Shown here: positions 43,429 through 54,749 of the stretch, in pieces
Numbering within the stretch: position 1 is the stretch's first letter
How the letters are laid out: each line of letters starts with the position of its first letter
Assembly (NCBI RefSeq): GCF_050908995.1
Contig: NC_135129.1
Span: 3,844,001-3,908,000 of the forward strand
Origin: Andrena cerasifolii
Taxonomy: Eukaryota; Arthropoda; Insecta; Hymenoptera; Andrenidae
Reading direction: 5' to 3'
DNA: 64,000 nucleotides
Translations under genes and position numbers: made by a program
The notes under the pieces: generated by a model
Databases searched by the model: none
What the model was told of the DNA's origin: nothing
Seen by the model: the letters and a program-made list of their open reading frames with translations, nothing else

Positions 43429-44720
43429 GGCCGCGTCCAGATTTGGGACTTCCTAATGCCGCGTTTCTACGTGTGGAACGTATATTTGTAGCGATTTTCG
43501 CCAGTTTAGACAGAGTCTCGTGGCTCGCGACAGCTGAAGATTGAAGGACATGGTGCTCGTGCGAACGGTGAAACTATTCCGAGAGTCCCGTAGACATTTC
43601 GAACCGTAGGCGTAGGTACGCTTGGGAAGGTTTGTGGGACACACTCTTCGTTTATCACCAACTTGCCTTGCATCTTCAAACTACTTGACACCTCCAATGG
43701 CAAGGACGACAACAAGTCATGGTGGTGTGAGGGACAGGGATGCACCAGTACAGTTGTTTACACTATGTGGGTGAGCCATTTCTTTGATGGTAGGGACTTT
43801 ACTGACATCGTCTGGGAACAGCTCGAACATCTCGACGAGCCTGACTTTCCTTTGGTCGAGGGTCCCGAGGTTCCTTCCTCGGTGTCATATGGCAGGCAAA
43901 CCTTTGGTCTGCACTCAGTGGCGGATTTAAGAAAGAAGGCCCAGGTGGCGAACGTTCTGAGGGGCCCATTTTTCGGGAAAATGAAGAGCTACTTTACTAA
44001 AAGGGGGCAAGTGTACAGAGAAGTATAGAAAAAGAATATACTGCTTGGATAAAATCATAATCTATTTTTGAAGACAAATCCCTAGGGGAGGCCTTCTGAG
44101 CAGGGGCCCATTTTTTGTGAAAATAAAGTGGTAGTTTACTAAAACCGGGCTCAGTGTGATAATACAGAAAAAAGCATAGTTTGGATAAAATCTTAATTTT
44201 TTTAAGAATGGGGCCTTGTGGGGCCTTCTGTGCAGGGGCCCAGGTGGCAACTGCTCATCGGCCGCCCTGTTAAATCCGCCACTGTCTGCACTACCTCTAA
44301 ACACTCTCTGTCCTTCAATTTAACTGTCGCGAGCCTCGAGACTCTGTTTAAACTAGCGAAAATGACTAGAAATATTAGTATTAGTATTTTTTGTTTTCCT
44401 GTGTGTTTCTAACACACAGGATGGCGTTTCAAGAATTTCGCTTATATTGCCCAACGAACGATAGTCATTTTTCCTTTTTCCCTCCTCTCTCCTTCGGGTC
44501 CCAGCAGCAGCGACGCACCGGGAGGCAGGTGATGGTCACCCATCTTTCCCCAGTACGCCGCCCCGTGATGTTTAACTTCGGTGATCTTACGGGAACCGGT
44601 GTTTCCATCACGGCCATGGCCGCTGGTCGCAAGAAATATACGTTCCACACGTAGGAACGCGGCATTAGGGAGTCCCAAGTGGCGTTCGGTTCGCCGTTCG
44701 GTTCAGATGTGGACGCGGCC
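43429..44720. mobile_element. PIF/Harbinger-like element, hosting a hAT MITE
   Basis: GGCCGCGTCCAGAT at the left and ATGTGGACGCGGCC at the right are inverted ends. TAA flanks both (43426-43428, 44721-44723), as for Harbinger TWA targets. Subterminal arms also match: CTAATGCCGCGTTTCTACGT near 43454 against ACGTAGGAACGCGGCATTAG near 44649. Open frames inside (43506-43745, 43663-44028, 44391-44678) are short, and no HARBI1 catalytic motifs were recognised. It is probably non-autonomous. Confidence 0.65.
43916..44284. mobile_element. hAT-type MITE, family A, nested in Harbinger-like element
   Basis: CAGTGGCGGATTTAAG to TTAAATCCGCCACTG, flanked by the exact 8-bp duplication TCTGCACT (43908-43915, 44285-44292). 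Block structure is the same as at 2864-3230 in the same orientation. It interrupts the interior of the Harbinger-like element. Confidence 0.87.
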
Positions 44721-44723
44721 TAA

Positions 44724-46050
44724 TACCGTCTGAAATCTTACGCGTTCAACGACGATATAGCTTGTTTTGCGAACATTACTACGAAGGGAAGAGGCTCGTA
44801 CTTAACCTAATAGTGAAAGGAGATCGAACCACGGCTGAAATATTAAACAAAGATCGGATGTTGGATAATTAAACGGCAGAATAGTCTCTGGAATAGAAAC
44901 CTGAAATCCCCACTGGAAGGATGAAAGACATCGACAGAAATCGTATCGAGGTTACCAATATTATTAGCGTAAAATCAATTTACCCAGAAAAGGAGGAAGT
45001 TCGTTCGGGATCCGCTACTGACGAATGTCAACTCGATTGCAACGTTCTAAAGATACACAGCCGTCTGCTGCGTCATCCTTATCTCGTATGAAAGTGATTG
45101 TACGACGCGCGAGTGTGTCATACGGCGAAGAAAAAAATCACGATTGCGACTGCTATTGTAAGCATCCGTATCGTTAGTAACGATTCGTTAGTGATCGGCC
45201 GTATGGAACCGGTTTCCAAGCGAAATTCATTAGAGCACAGATTGATCTTGTTGGCAGCGGCCGCGACCGTCGGGGGCGCGCGCATCTGCATAAAAGTAGA
45301 GGGCTCCATCCGCGCGTTGCACTCTGCAGAATTGTTGACAGTGGCGATAAATTAGCCTGCAGCTTATCTCTCGTTATCTGTTATTTATCCTTTTTCAGAG
45401 CGCGGCACGCGCTTTCTAGCGCTGATAAATTGCTTCAAATGGGTCATACGTATACGCTGCGCCGCGACTCTTCTCTCTCTCTCTCTCTCTTTTTTTTTCT
45501 TCTGTCTTCCCGTTCTATCTGCGGAATTCCTATCGCGTTAGTTGCTTCGAATTTATCGAACTATCCGCGGCGCTTAACGCGAGAGAAAACTGACGTGTAA
45601 ACTGCGCGTCCAACTACGTCCATTACGAACTTTTTGCGCGATTAAATTTCCATTACGATATACGTTTATGTATTTATACGGCGGTAATTACCGCCATTAA
45701 GATAGCACGGCCCGCTGCACGTATTTTAATTTCTGCTTCTTTTTTTCCTACTTTTTTTTTTCTCGCAGCGTTATTCCCTTTTCGCCATTGGGAAACTCGG
45801 TATTAGAGCATTTTAAAGCACATTGTTACATATGTAAGTTTTCGATTCAATGCGGCCGTTTAAAATTACTCTCGATCGCGATTTGTTTGCGGCGCCTTTA
45901 ATATTTAGCGTCGCATAACTCACTTCGAGTTTCATTTCGATGAAGCGAAAGCAAGCGCGAGCGTGGAGATTTTTTTTCCTTCGGTTTCTAAGAAATTGGA
46001 ATAGACATAATTGCAGCCGATTATTGAAGTAATGGTAAACATGCTATTTT
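44724..46050. other. Intergenic DNA with CpG-rich stretch
   Basis: From about 45080 to 45960 the DNA is CpG-rich, with CT microsatellite at 45471-45490 and poly-T tracts. Short frames at 45098-45355 are on both strands and unsupported. Promoter activity is possible but not shown. Confidence 0.25.
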
Positions 46051-47063
46051 ATTTTGGCAAGTGAGTGTATGAAGAATTTGAAAATATTTTAGTATACACT
46101 TTAATGAAATGCAAAGTAATGTCGACGTTATAAATTGAATAACTATTGATCCTTCAGAGTTTACCACTCCCTGTTTAATTTAAAAAATGTTGTCAGCTGT
46201 ATTATGCGCTGTGTCTAATATGTATGCGTAAATGCACTTGCAGAATTAATTATTTTATACAAAATTATATTTCTGTGGCCACTATAATTCAAATAAAACA
46301 CCAAATATGAATAATTCGTATTCTAATGGACGAAACGTACAATTAGAAATTAAACAATCTCTTTATTATTTGAAAGGTAACTTTCATTCGATGCTGAAAT
46401 ATTACTTGATCGATCGTTGGCTAAGAGGAATATCTAAATAGCTGTTTGATGAATTAATATTGCGTTAGAAACCTGTGTGAAATATTATAACCGATTATAC
46501 TTTGATAATATATTTTGTTAACGTTTCTATAAACAGTACCGGTTACAACTTAACATTACTAAGCTGAATGCAACTAAGATTACCACCCGTACTTTAAAAT
46601 AAAGTATCTTACGTTATTCTACGTAAATGTACTGTATACTTTTGAATAACAATAAAGTATGCATAATGATGTTGCGTGAAACTTAACGCAATATTACTGT
46701 ACGTAGTTCTCAACGTACACAAACCATGATCATTTCAAAGTAATTTCTTATCTTCTGTCTGTTCCTGCCACCTCAGCATTTACTGAGAAAGTTTTCTCTG
46801 TCACGAATGTGAAGTGGCAGGATCAGAGAAACACGGTGTCTCTTAATTTAATAAAGAATGAATTATTTATATATATTTTAATATGCATATTAATCGTGCA
46901 ATAATAGTTATTTAAAAATAATAAAAACAGTCTATGTAATACTAAAAGCGATAAAAAATATGTTTGGAAGAAATGAAAACTAATAAGCTTAAAATGTACT
47001 TTTTGTTTTTTCGAGCGCACTTTTTCATACTCCGTTATTTTCCTGTAAAAAAAATGGCAACCC
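46051..47063. other. AT-rich intergenic DNA
   Basis: Nothing delimited except a block near 46950-47056 (ATATGTTTGGAAGAAATGAA onward) that recurs, diverged, near 48715-48840 and ends in GGCAACCC-type sequence, probably a hAT-like fragment. Confidence 0.3.
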
Positions 47064-47542
47064 CAGGTGTGGGCCACTCATAAGCTGATTTTGACGCTCT
47101 GTAACTTTTCCAATAGGTAGATCCTACGTAGATTGTAGAATATCGTGGATATCCGTGGAATATCTCTGTTTTTTTCAATTACCGAAATAGCCTATCTTCT
47201 ATATCCAAAACAGATACCTTTTTTCCAAAGCCGACTTACAAGCTATTTTTTCCCTGAAAATATCATATCCTAACGAACAACTTTGTAGATTTTTAGCTTC
47301 TACTATTGAAGTTTGTCATAGTTACAATTTCTTGAAGATTTTCTTCGCTTCTCCTCGACATACGGTAATCTACATTTCTTTACAAAAACTGTGATAAAAA
47401 CTCCAATTAAAAAACTATTGAAATACATTCCAGAGACTTTGAAATTGACTCATGATTTTTTTCATAACGATTGGATTCTTTAGATGAGAATAGCGTTCAT
47501 TTCGAGTCGATCGAAAAAAGGGGTGTGTCAAGGAAGGGTTAA
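47064..47542. mobile_element. Decayed TTAA element, relative of 20183-20598
   Basis: The right end GTGTGTCAAGGAAGGGTTAA (to 47542) and internal blocks (ATCCAATCGTTATG, ATTCTCATCTAAAGAATCC in reverse complement) match 20183-20598 in the opposite orientation. The left terminus is lost. Confidence 0.55.
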
Positions 47543-47921
47543 TAATACTAAGCTGAATTTATTTAACACTACATACAAGTACAGAAGTACATATAATCTT
47601 GAGGACTTTGCAAGCAGAGAAATTTATTAATGGAAATGTCACGTGAAAATGCTGTGTCTTAGGTTTTAAATAGATTATCTGCTCGGTAAGGAGAGGATAG
47701 CCCTTATTTTTGGTAATCAGATGAGTTATTTGTAATGTGTATGAATCTAAATCAAGGAATAGAACGTGGTGGGTAAGATGTTTAGGAAGGAATGGCCACA
47801 ATATCGAATAGATTCCTAACGACTAAACTGCGGATATTTATGCAAATGCGTATATTGATATGCAAACATAATTTCGCGTATTGCATATGCTTTGTTAAAA
47901 GACATATGCATATATGTAACA

Positions 47922-48128
47922 CTAGCTAACCCGATACCCGGTTTCACTCGGGAATTATTATTATTATTTATTATTTTAGATAGGATATTTATAAATAGCC
48001 CATAATCTAATCTAGGACGTATGTAATGTATATACAAAATTTCATTGAAATCCGTTTAGCCGTTTAGGCGTGAAAGGCTGACAAACAAACAAACAACGTT
48101 TCACTTTTATATATTATTATTATTAGTA
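47922..48128 (-). mobile_element. Helitron-like non-autonomous element
   Basis: Read on the minus strand it begins TACTAATAATAATAATATAT and contains a GTTTGTTTGTTTGTCAGCCT region and the common insect Helitron block GGATTTCAATGAAATTTTGT. It has a CCCG...CGGG hairpin near the 3' end and stops at GCTAG before T. The 5' end departs from the canonical TC. Confidence 0.5.
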
Positions 48129-48177
48129 TAGTATGTAACATATTCCTTTTATATCTTTCTCACTGTGTTTGGTTGCT

Positions 48178-48295
48178 GGGAACTAATAAATACCCGGAGC
48201 TACAATTTTAGATTTAGGGTCCACACCCCCTCCCCACCCCTTCCCCCAAAACCTCATCTCGATCGACCACTGGGGCCTTTCAGAATGGTATCCGA
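48178..48295. repeat. Copy of the right arm of the exu-intron element
   Basis: AACTAATAAATACCCGGAGC, TACAATTTTAGATTTAGGGT and CTCATCTCGATCG blocks match 39808-39905. The opposite arm is not visible, so this is a fragment. Confidence 0.65.
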
Positions 48296-49159
48296 AATTT
48301 CGATACGAAAAATTTATTTACACACGATATTTAGGTCGGAAGGGTCACGATCAAGTTTGCGTTTAATGAAATCCATTATTCGAAGTTATCTCGCGTTGTG
48401 GTTAATTGCGTGCAACATAGCTACTCCTACATCGGAATTCGAGAGAAAAGGGGAGAAGGGAGACAGAAAGAGAAGAAACGAAAACAATGAAACACGTTCG
48501 TACGTTGATTAATATTCAACCTAGCTTTGGTAAACACGACGAAATCGATCACACATGGCATACAATATTTTTCATCAGAAACGATGGAAAAATTCTCGTC
48601 GAGTGTATTTCGATGAAATTAAAAATATAATACAAAGAAACAAAAAAGACTAATACCACTGAGTTATTTAAAAAAAACTAAATGTTGCTCTGTAATGCTG
48701 AAAGCAATGGAAAATATGTCTGGAGAAAATAGAAACTAATAAGATTAATTTTTAATTAAAACTAATTAAGATTATTTTTTATACGCCGGCGATAGGCAGT
48801 TTTACGCTGTCTCCCTATAAAAAGGTGGTAACCCTATCCTAATATTCCTAATAACACACTGAGGGAGATCAAACTAGCAGCGATAGTGAATTAAATTAAA
48901 ACACCACTGTGCTAGTCAAATTGTTAATTATATTTTGGAACGAGAGCCAAAGGACGTGCTTCTCGGGCCTCTGCAGCCAAGGAGGCGTCATTTTGGGAAA
49001 ATCCCGAGTTGGGTACACACAATATTGCGCAGGTCACGCTCTTGACGAGACGAATAAATCCCTGAACGAAAAAGCTGAGCGAAGAAGAAACTAGCTCTTC
49101 TCTCTCGCGCATTATCATTCCGCGTATCTTTAAACAGCGCGATGCGTCAGTTATAAAAT
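48296..49159. other. Intergenic DNA, nothing delimited
   Basis: AT-rich with the fragment near 48715-48840 noted above. Short frames are unsupported. Confidence 0.25.
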
Positions 49160-49167
49160 ATCATCAG

Positions 49168-49505
49168 CAGGGTTGCCACCTTATCACCATATAAATCCCG
49201 GGGTGCCACACATTCTAACCCGGAGATTCGAATATAAACCCGGAGACGGAAAAAGCAAAGACAGTTTCGTTCCCAAATATCCGGAAAACAGATGTGCAAT
49301 TATTTTAAGCTCAAACACTTCAGAACTTACAAATATACATTTTTTTAAATTAATAACTTTTATTTATATAAAATTCATACTATTCTATAATACCACAATT
49401 TCTTATTATCTCATTTTTGTCCACAACCGGGAGATTTCTCCAGTAAAACCGGAGCCCGGAGATTTGCTTCAAACCCCGGAGTCCCCGGGCCAAAACCGGG
49501 GCCTG
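49168..49505. mobile_element. hAT-type MITE, CAGGGTTGCCA family, diverged
   Basis: It starts CAGGGTTGCCACC and ends CCGGGGCCTG. The flanks ATCATCAG and ATCATCGC agree at six of eight positions. CCCGGAGA/CCGGAG motifs repeat inside. Frames of 127 and 175 codons crossing it are explained by this repeat. Confidence 0.5.
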
Positions 49506-49559
49506 ATCATCGCCCACATAGCGCGTAGTAACCTCAACGCGTCGTCCACTGAATAAATA

Positions 49560-50410
49560 GAAGCTATCCCATCGATATGGCTGTTTATTGTTTAATTCAC
49601 GCGCAGCCAAATGAGTCGTTCGACGGACGTACGCGTGTTTTAAGCAGCGGCATGGCGAGATAAAAATCCAGGGGGAAGAAGCGAAGATACTCACAGATAC
49701 GAAATGGTCGCGTGGTCGAGGAGACTGTCCCAGGGCTGCTGGTCGATCACTCTTTCTTACAATGGATCGGCTCGATGATCGGCGGTTAAAAACGATTCCC
49801 CGTTGCGGACGGATCGCGGGACCCCGTGCTACGTGGCTCTTTCTTCGTGGCCCTCGGTTCTTTCCCTTTGCTCGCGCGTCTCCGTCGGTGCTGTGAAACG
49901 CAGACAAAAGACCGCTGACTTCGCGCAGAGATTCGACAGTCTATTGTCCTTCCCTTCGTTTCCGGCCCCCACGGCTTTCACGCATTTATCTTTCTCCTTT
50001 CCGCGTTAATCCTTCGACCCCCTTTTGTTTCGCCCCTCCCACCCTCCCGAAAGTGTGGCCTTTCCTCGTCGTTCGAGAAGGACCCCATCGTGTACGATAC
50101 ATACAGGTTGTGATTAACTTCGCTGCACGGACGGATCGAACGTCAGCGTTGCTGATAAGAATACGTCTAGATAGATACCGTGAGATTTGCACGTACCTGC
50201 AACGTGTCTGATACCTCAGCGATATGTCGCGGAATGATAACAATGCGTCGGTTGCTCGTTGCGCGCGATAAAGGTATCTTGCTTCGGAAGATGCTCGCCG
50301 CGGTTAGCGCAGCGCGGGGCGCTCGTTTCAGTTGGCGTTGACCGTGTTTCTGGAAAGATTTGCTAGTAAGAAAGGTGGACGGCAGGTTGAGGGCGCGCAG
50401 TGCACCTGTT
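49560..50410. promoter_or_regulatory. CpG-rich region with initiator-like sites
   Basis: GC-rich against AT-rich flanks. On the plus strand TTTCAGTTGGCG near 50326 resembles an insect initiator, with GTAAGA about 40 bp on. On the minus strand a donor GTACGTGC follows CGTTGCAG near 50196. Either could be a non-coding first exon; no coding exon was found nearby. Confidence 0.22.
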
Positions 50411-50543
50411 TGGGGTGCTTTTGGGATAATGTTATTTGATGTATTGTTTCGAATTCTGAGGTTATTCGGTTATTAAGAGTATTATTTTTATTAATATCGG
50501 TTCTTATTTATTTAGAAGTTGCTGTTTAATGTTTTAGTAGAGT

Positions 50544-51128
50544 ATGCGATATTTCATATTTCATATTTCATATTTCATATTTCATATTTCATATTTCATA
50601 TTTCATATTGCATATTTCATAATTGCATATTTCATATTTCATAATTGCATATTTCATATTTCATATTGCATATTTCATATTGCATATTTCATATTTCATA
50701 TTTCATATTTCATATTGCATATTTCATATTTCATATTTCATATTGCATATTTCATAATTGCATATTTCATAATTGCATATTTCATAATTGCATATTTCAT
50801 AATTGCATATTTCATAACTGCATATTTCATATTTCATAATTGCATATTTCATATTTCATAATTGCATCTTTCATATTTCATAATTGCATATTTCATATTT
50901 CATAATTGCATCTTTCATATTTCATATTTCATATTTCATAATTGCATATTTCATAATTGCATATTTCATAATTGCATATTTCATAATTGCATATTTCATA
51001 ATTGCATATTTCATAATTGCATATTTCATAATTGCATATTTCATAATTGCATATTTCATATTTCATAATTGCATATTTCATATTTCATAATTGCATATTT
51101 CATACTTCATAATTACATATTTCATATT
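50544..51128. repeat. Satellite array of TTTCATA / TTTCATAATTGCATA units
   Basis: About 580 bp of 7-bp (CATATTT) and 15-bp (CATATTTCATAATTG) units, including a run of nine consecutive 15-bp units near 50935-51065. Four open frames encoding FHISYFIFHI-like repeats result. AT-rich repeats TTTAATATTT continue to 51131 and again after 51370. Confidence 0.9.
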
Positions 51129-51134
51129 TAATAT

Positions 51135-51369
51135 TTAACCCCTTAACGACACACTAAATTTTAGAAAAACGATACAAAATTACAACCTTTTTTTGTTTCT
51201 ATTTTACTTAATAAATGTTTATAAACTGTAATGAAACAGTGTATTTTGAAGAAAGCGTTTAGTTTTTATTCTATTGAACGTAATATTACGGAGGTAGAAA
51301 TTTTAGATTGTTCGCAAGAAAAGTAATATTACGGAGGGGGGTCTCAACTGAAGACTCTTAAGGGGTTAA
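51135..51369. mobile_element. TTAA element inserted in the satellite
   Basis: TTAACCCCTTAACGACACAC at the left and GACTCTTAAGGGGTTAA at the right, TTAA at both ends. It is 235 bp and non-coding. The same TTTAATATT-type repeat is present on both sides, showing insertion into a pre-existing array. ATATTACGGAGG occurs twice inside. Confidence 0.7.
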
Positions 51370-51429
51370 TATTTAGTATTTAATATTGGATATTTAATAT
51401 TTGATATTTGCTATTTGATACTTAATATT

Positions 51430-54400
51430 CAATACTTTGCTGCAAGGAGGAGGCAGCTCCATAATTTACTGAAATGAGTTATAGGTAGCATTGAATGTAA
51501 AAGAAATTCTGAATAGATTGGTGCAAGAAAGAGGCATATCCGATAATTCAGTCCCAAGTTATGAGGATGCTAGTACTTGCGCCCTATCTGTATTTGCTGA
51601 AAGAATTCATGATTTAGTAAGCATATTTCATTACAATTTTTCTAAAATTGTGTAGATTGATGTTTTCTGATATGTTTCGATGTAAATACCAATACATACA
51701 TAGTTTTATAATATAATAGTAGTGGTAATAATTTACCCGAGATAAGTGGATCTTCATACAATTCGGTGCAAAAAGGGGGCAGCTAAAAATTTGGAAAATT
51801 TACCCTGCCAAAGAGAAAATATATTTTTGCTTAGTAATATATGCAATTTTAAATGCTGTGTTAATATGCAGATTTTAAGCGGGTAAAATATTTTGAATAT
51901 ATATCTAAAAATCTTTTGTTAACACTGATTTTATTAGTTTCCCAAAAGTTTGGAGCTGCAACACTCTGGCTGCATAGTCTTCAATAATTATACTTATATT
52001 CAATTATATTTATAACTGATGTTTCATGAAAGTTTGAAGTACTATTTGTATTAAGGATTTTTTTGTACAATAAAATCACTATCTATATTTACTTTGGAAA
52101 AAATGTCTCGTTTTTAAACATATTCATTCAAAGTAATTTACATTTGAATCAAATTTAGAAAAACTTCGTAATTCTGAAAAACCGTGCACAGAAAAAAGAC
52201 TGGTATAATAATAATTGATGCGTTTTGTTCGCGTGAAGGTAATTTGTTTATTTCCAAATGAGCCGACATCTCAAAGAACCTGCGCGTTATCGTACAGACT
52301 ATTGATAAAATCGCACATTCCTTTTAGTCGGCTACCATAAAAGATCAGCGTACAATTTGTCACTTTGTTTTTAAAATTCAATTGAGAAAAGTAATTTCTC
52401 TGAGATAACAACGCAATGAAATAAATAATCAGCAGTCCGGCTACTCTCAAATTACAGTTCACTAAAATTGGAGTGTTCACACTCAGCTGAACAAATTATA
52501 CTAAAACACTGCGACTACACGATATTAAGGAATTGCGTTCAAAATAAATAATACAAATACAAACATTCCGAATAAAGAGTAAAATTTCATTAGAATAACT
52601 ATCCTCATAAATACTTATTGAAATATTTTTTGATCATTATTCGCCAATTTGCAATATTAAAGCTATTAAAATAAACATATAAATATTTCTCCCGGTGAAG
52701 CATATTTGACTTGCTCTTCGTCTCTTACGAAGCGCTCCCTATACGCTGCTCCTCAAAAAGAGATTTATAAACGTATGCGCAAAAAAATGTAAGCGATGGT
52801 TCGACAAGCTTCGCGAAATTTATTTATTTCCGATGCATCCAGGCAGTGGTATCCGTAATTCGTGAGTTTTCCCTCTGTATGACGCGAGTATTTTCTATCG
52901 CAGTGACAGTGCGAATGCATAAAAAATGAAGAAAAAAAAAGTATAGAGATATCGGCTTCCTATTTAGAGAGAGGAAGAGGAACGGTATTTCATTCTTCTA
53001 TTAAACCTTTTTTGTCTCCCGCGCGGTGCACGCCGAAGGAAGTCGCTCGCGTATACAGAACTGTGGCCTTCGTTGTCCGCGATTAAATAAAGCTTCGTCG
53101 AGGAATGGAACGGAGGAGCGAATTATTTAACAACATTCACAAATATTTAATTTCGATTTCCTGCGGATGCACCAGCGAATTGAAGAGTGTATCCCTGCGC
53201 CGCGAGTTTAATAAATTATACATTCGTCGCACGGATATAAACTTTATGACGCGATATACGTTATTGAATGCGATAATAGAATTTGTGAAGCAGCAGTATA
53301 ATGCATCGCGTGATAAGCGTGCGACTTCTAGAATTGCAATGAAGCGATAAGATCGCGATGTATGTATGCCGTGCGTGCAACGCCTTTTTGTTTAGCACCC
53401 AATACTTTTGCACGTACATTTGCCGACACGATAGCGCGTATTATTTAATTAGTGTTACTATTATTACCTTCAGAATCAGTACTTACTTTGATTGCAACGA
53501 TTTTAGCAAGCTGTGTGCAGTTTAAAATTTATCGAAATAGAAATGGTTGCATTGAGTTAGTTTGTAATAAATTATTAGGACTTTAAAGATTAGCGATTGA
53601 AAGACTTCGGTTAAGCCATTTCAGTTAAATCACTTTATTAAACTACTATTTATAGTGATGACTGACTGTTGTGAATTTCGTTCCGATGGTAGTAACAGCT
53701 CTATTTTATAGTTTGAGCGATATAAACTGTGGCGAGCGAAACGGTTGGTAAAGGATTCGTGGAAAGAACGCAGACACAACAAACAGTCGCGAAGCCTAAC
53801 CTTTCCGCGTCCTTTAGGGAGACGTTCGAGTAGCGACGTGGAGGGGTCAAGCGTGGCCCAGCAGTCAGTCCAACGCGAGCTGGCGACAGTAATGATAGTT
53901 TCTACGACTATAAAATAAACTTTCTTATTATTTTATTCTGTAAGCAAAGTGTGATCATTTTCCTACAAGCATCCCTGCATAAACTCTATGCTAATTTTAC
54001 ATTCACATTTCAGTTGAAAGATCCACGGAAGTCATACAATTTGAGACCAGAGTGGTTACAATGGATTTAATATGTAGTTTCCAAGATATCAGCAGCGAAT
54101 AATTAGCTGTTCAAGGTTATGTGTACAAGGTAATGCAAGGTTACTGTACAGCATTTCATGCAAAATAGACATTAAGGGGCGAAAACGTTTTTCCCTTTAT
54201 ATTGACAGATTTCACGTAATAAATGACGAAGAAAAGTTTTCTTTACGTTGCGCATGTGTACCGCGCATTATTGAAACCCTGAAATAGTGCTGCAATCTCG
54301 CGACTCATTATCACTTCACTCCGTTTCCTGAAATATAACGCGTCAGACACTTATCGACAGATAAATGCGAGGTATGGTGTAATAGGTTATTGAAACTACT

Positions 54401-54749
54401 GGCGTTGATAATGATGTTTATAAGTAACTAAACAGCCTACGAGAATTTACATTACGGCCATCTGATGTGGTCTCCTGATTTAATTGGGTGCAATTACAGT
54501 TTCTCTACATTAGGATGACAATTATACGACCAATGCATAAATTATTACTTATGTAGTTAACGAGATTGACTCTATAATACACAAATTTTAATACCTAATT
54601 ATTAGGTATACGAGACATCAGTTGATACAAATGTTACAAGTTATTTATGTGGCAGTTAAATCATTGAATGCCATTTTACTTTTAGAAGAAGTCTAATTTT
54701 GCTAGATTAGATATTCTATTTGTGGGGATTGCATGTGCCAACCTTACTG
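51430..54749. other. Intergenic DNA, nothing delimited
   Basis: AT-rich with a modestly CpG-rich patch near 52980-53110. Small frames (52271-52480, 53105-53350) have no domains or splice support. Confidence 0.3.

Noticed and set aside
43663..44028. 121-codon plus-strand frame as a transposase
   Set aside because: It runs into the nested hAT element, and no DDE/HARBI1 motifs were seen; at most a relic.
49380..49907. 175-codon minus-strand frame
   Set aside because: It runs through a hAT-type element with CCCGG repeats and a CpG-rich block, and there is no domain.
50544..51090. Frames encoding FHISYFIFHI-type repeats
   Set aside because: Translation of a 7/15-bp satellite.
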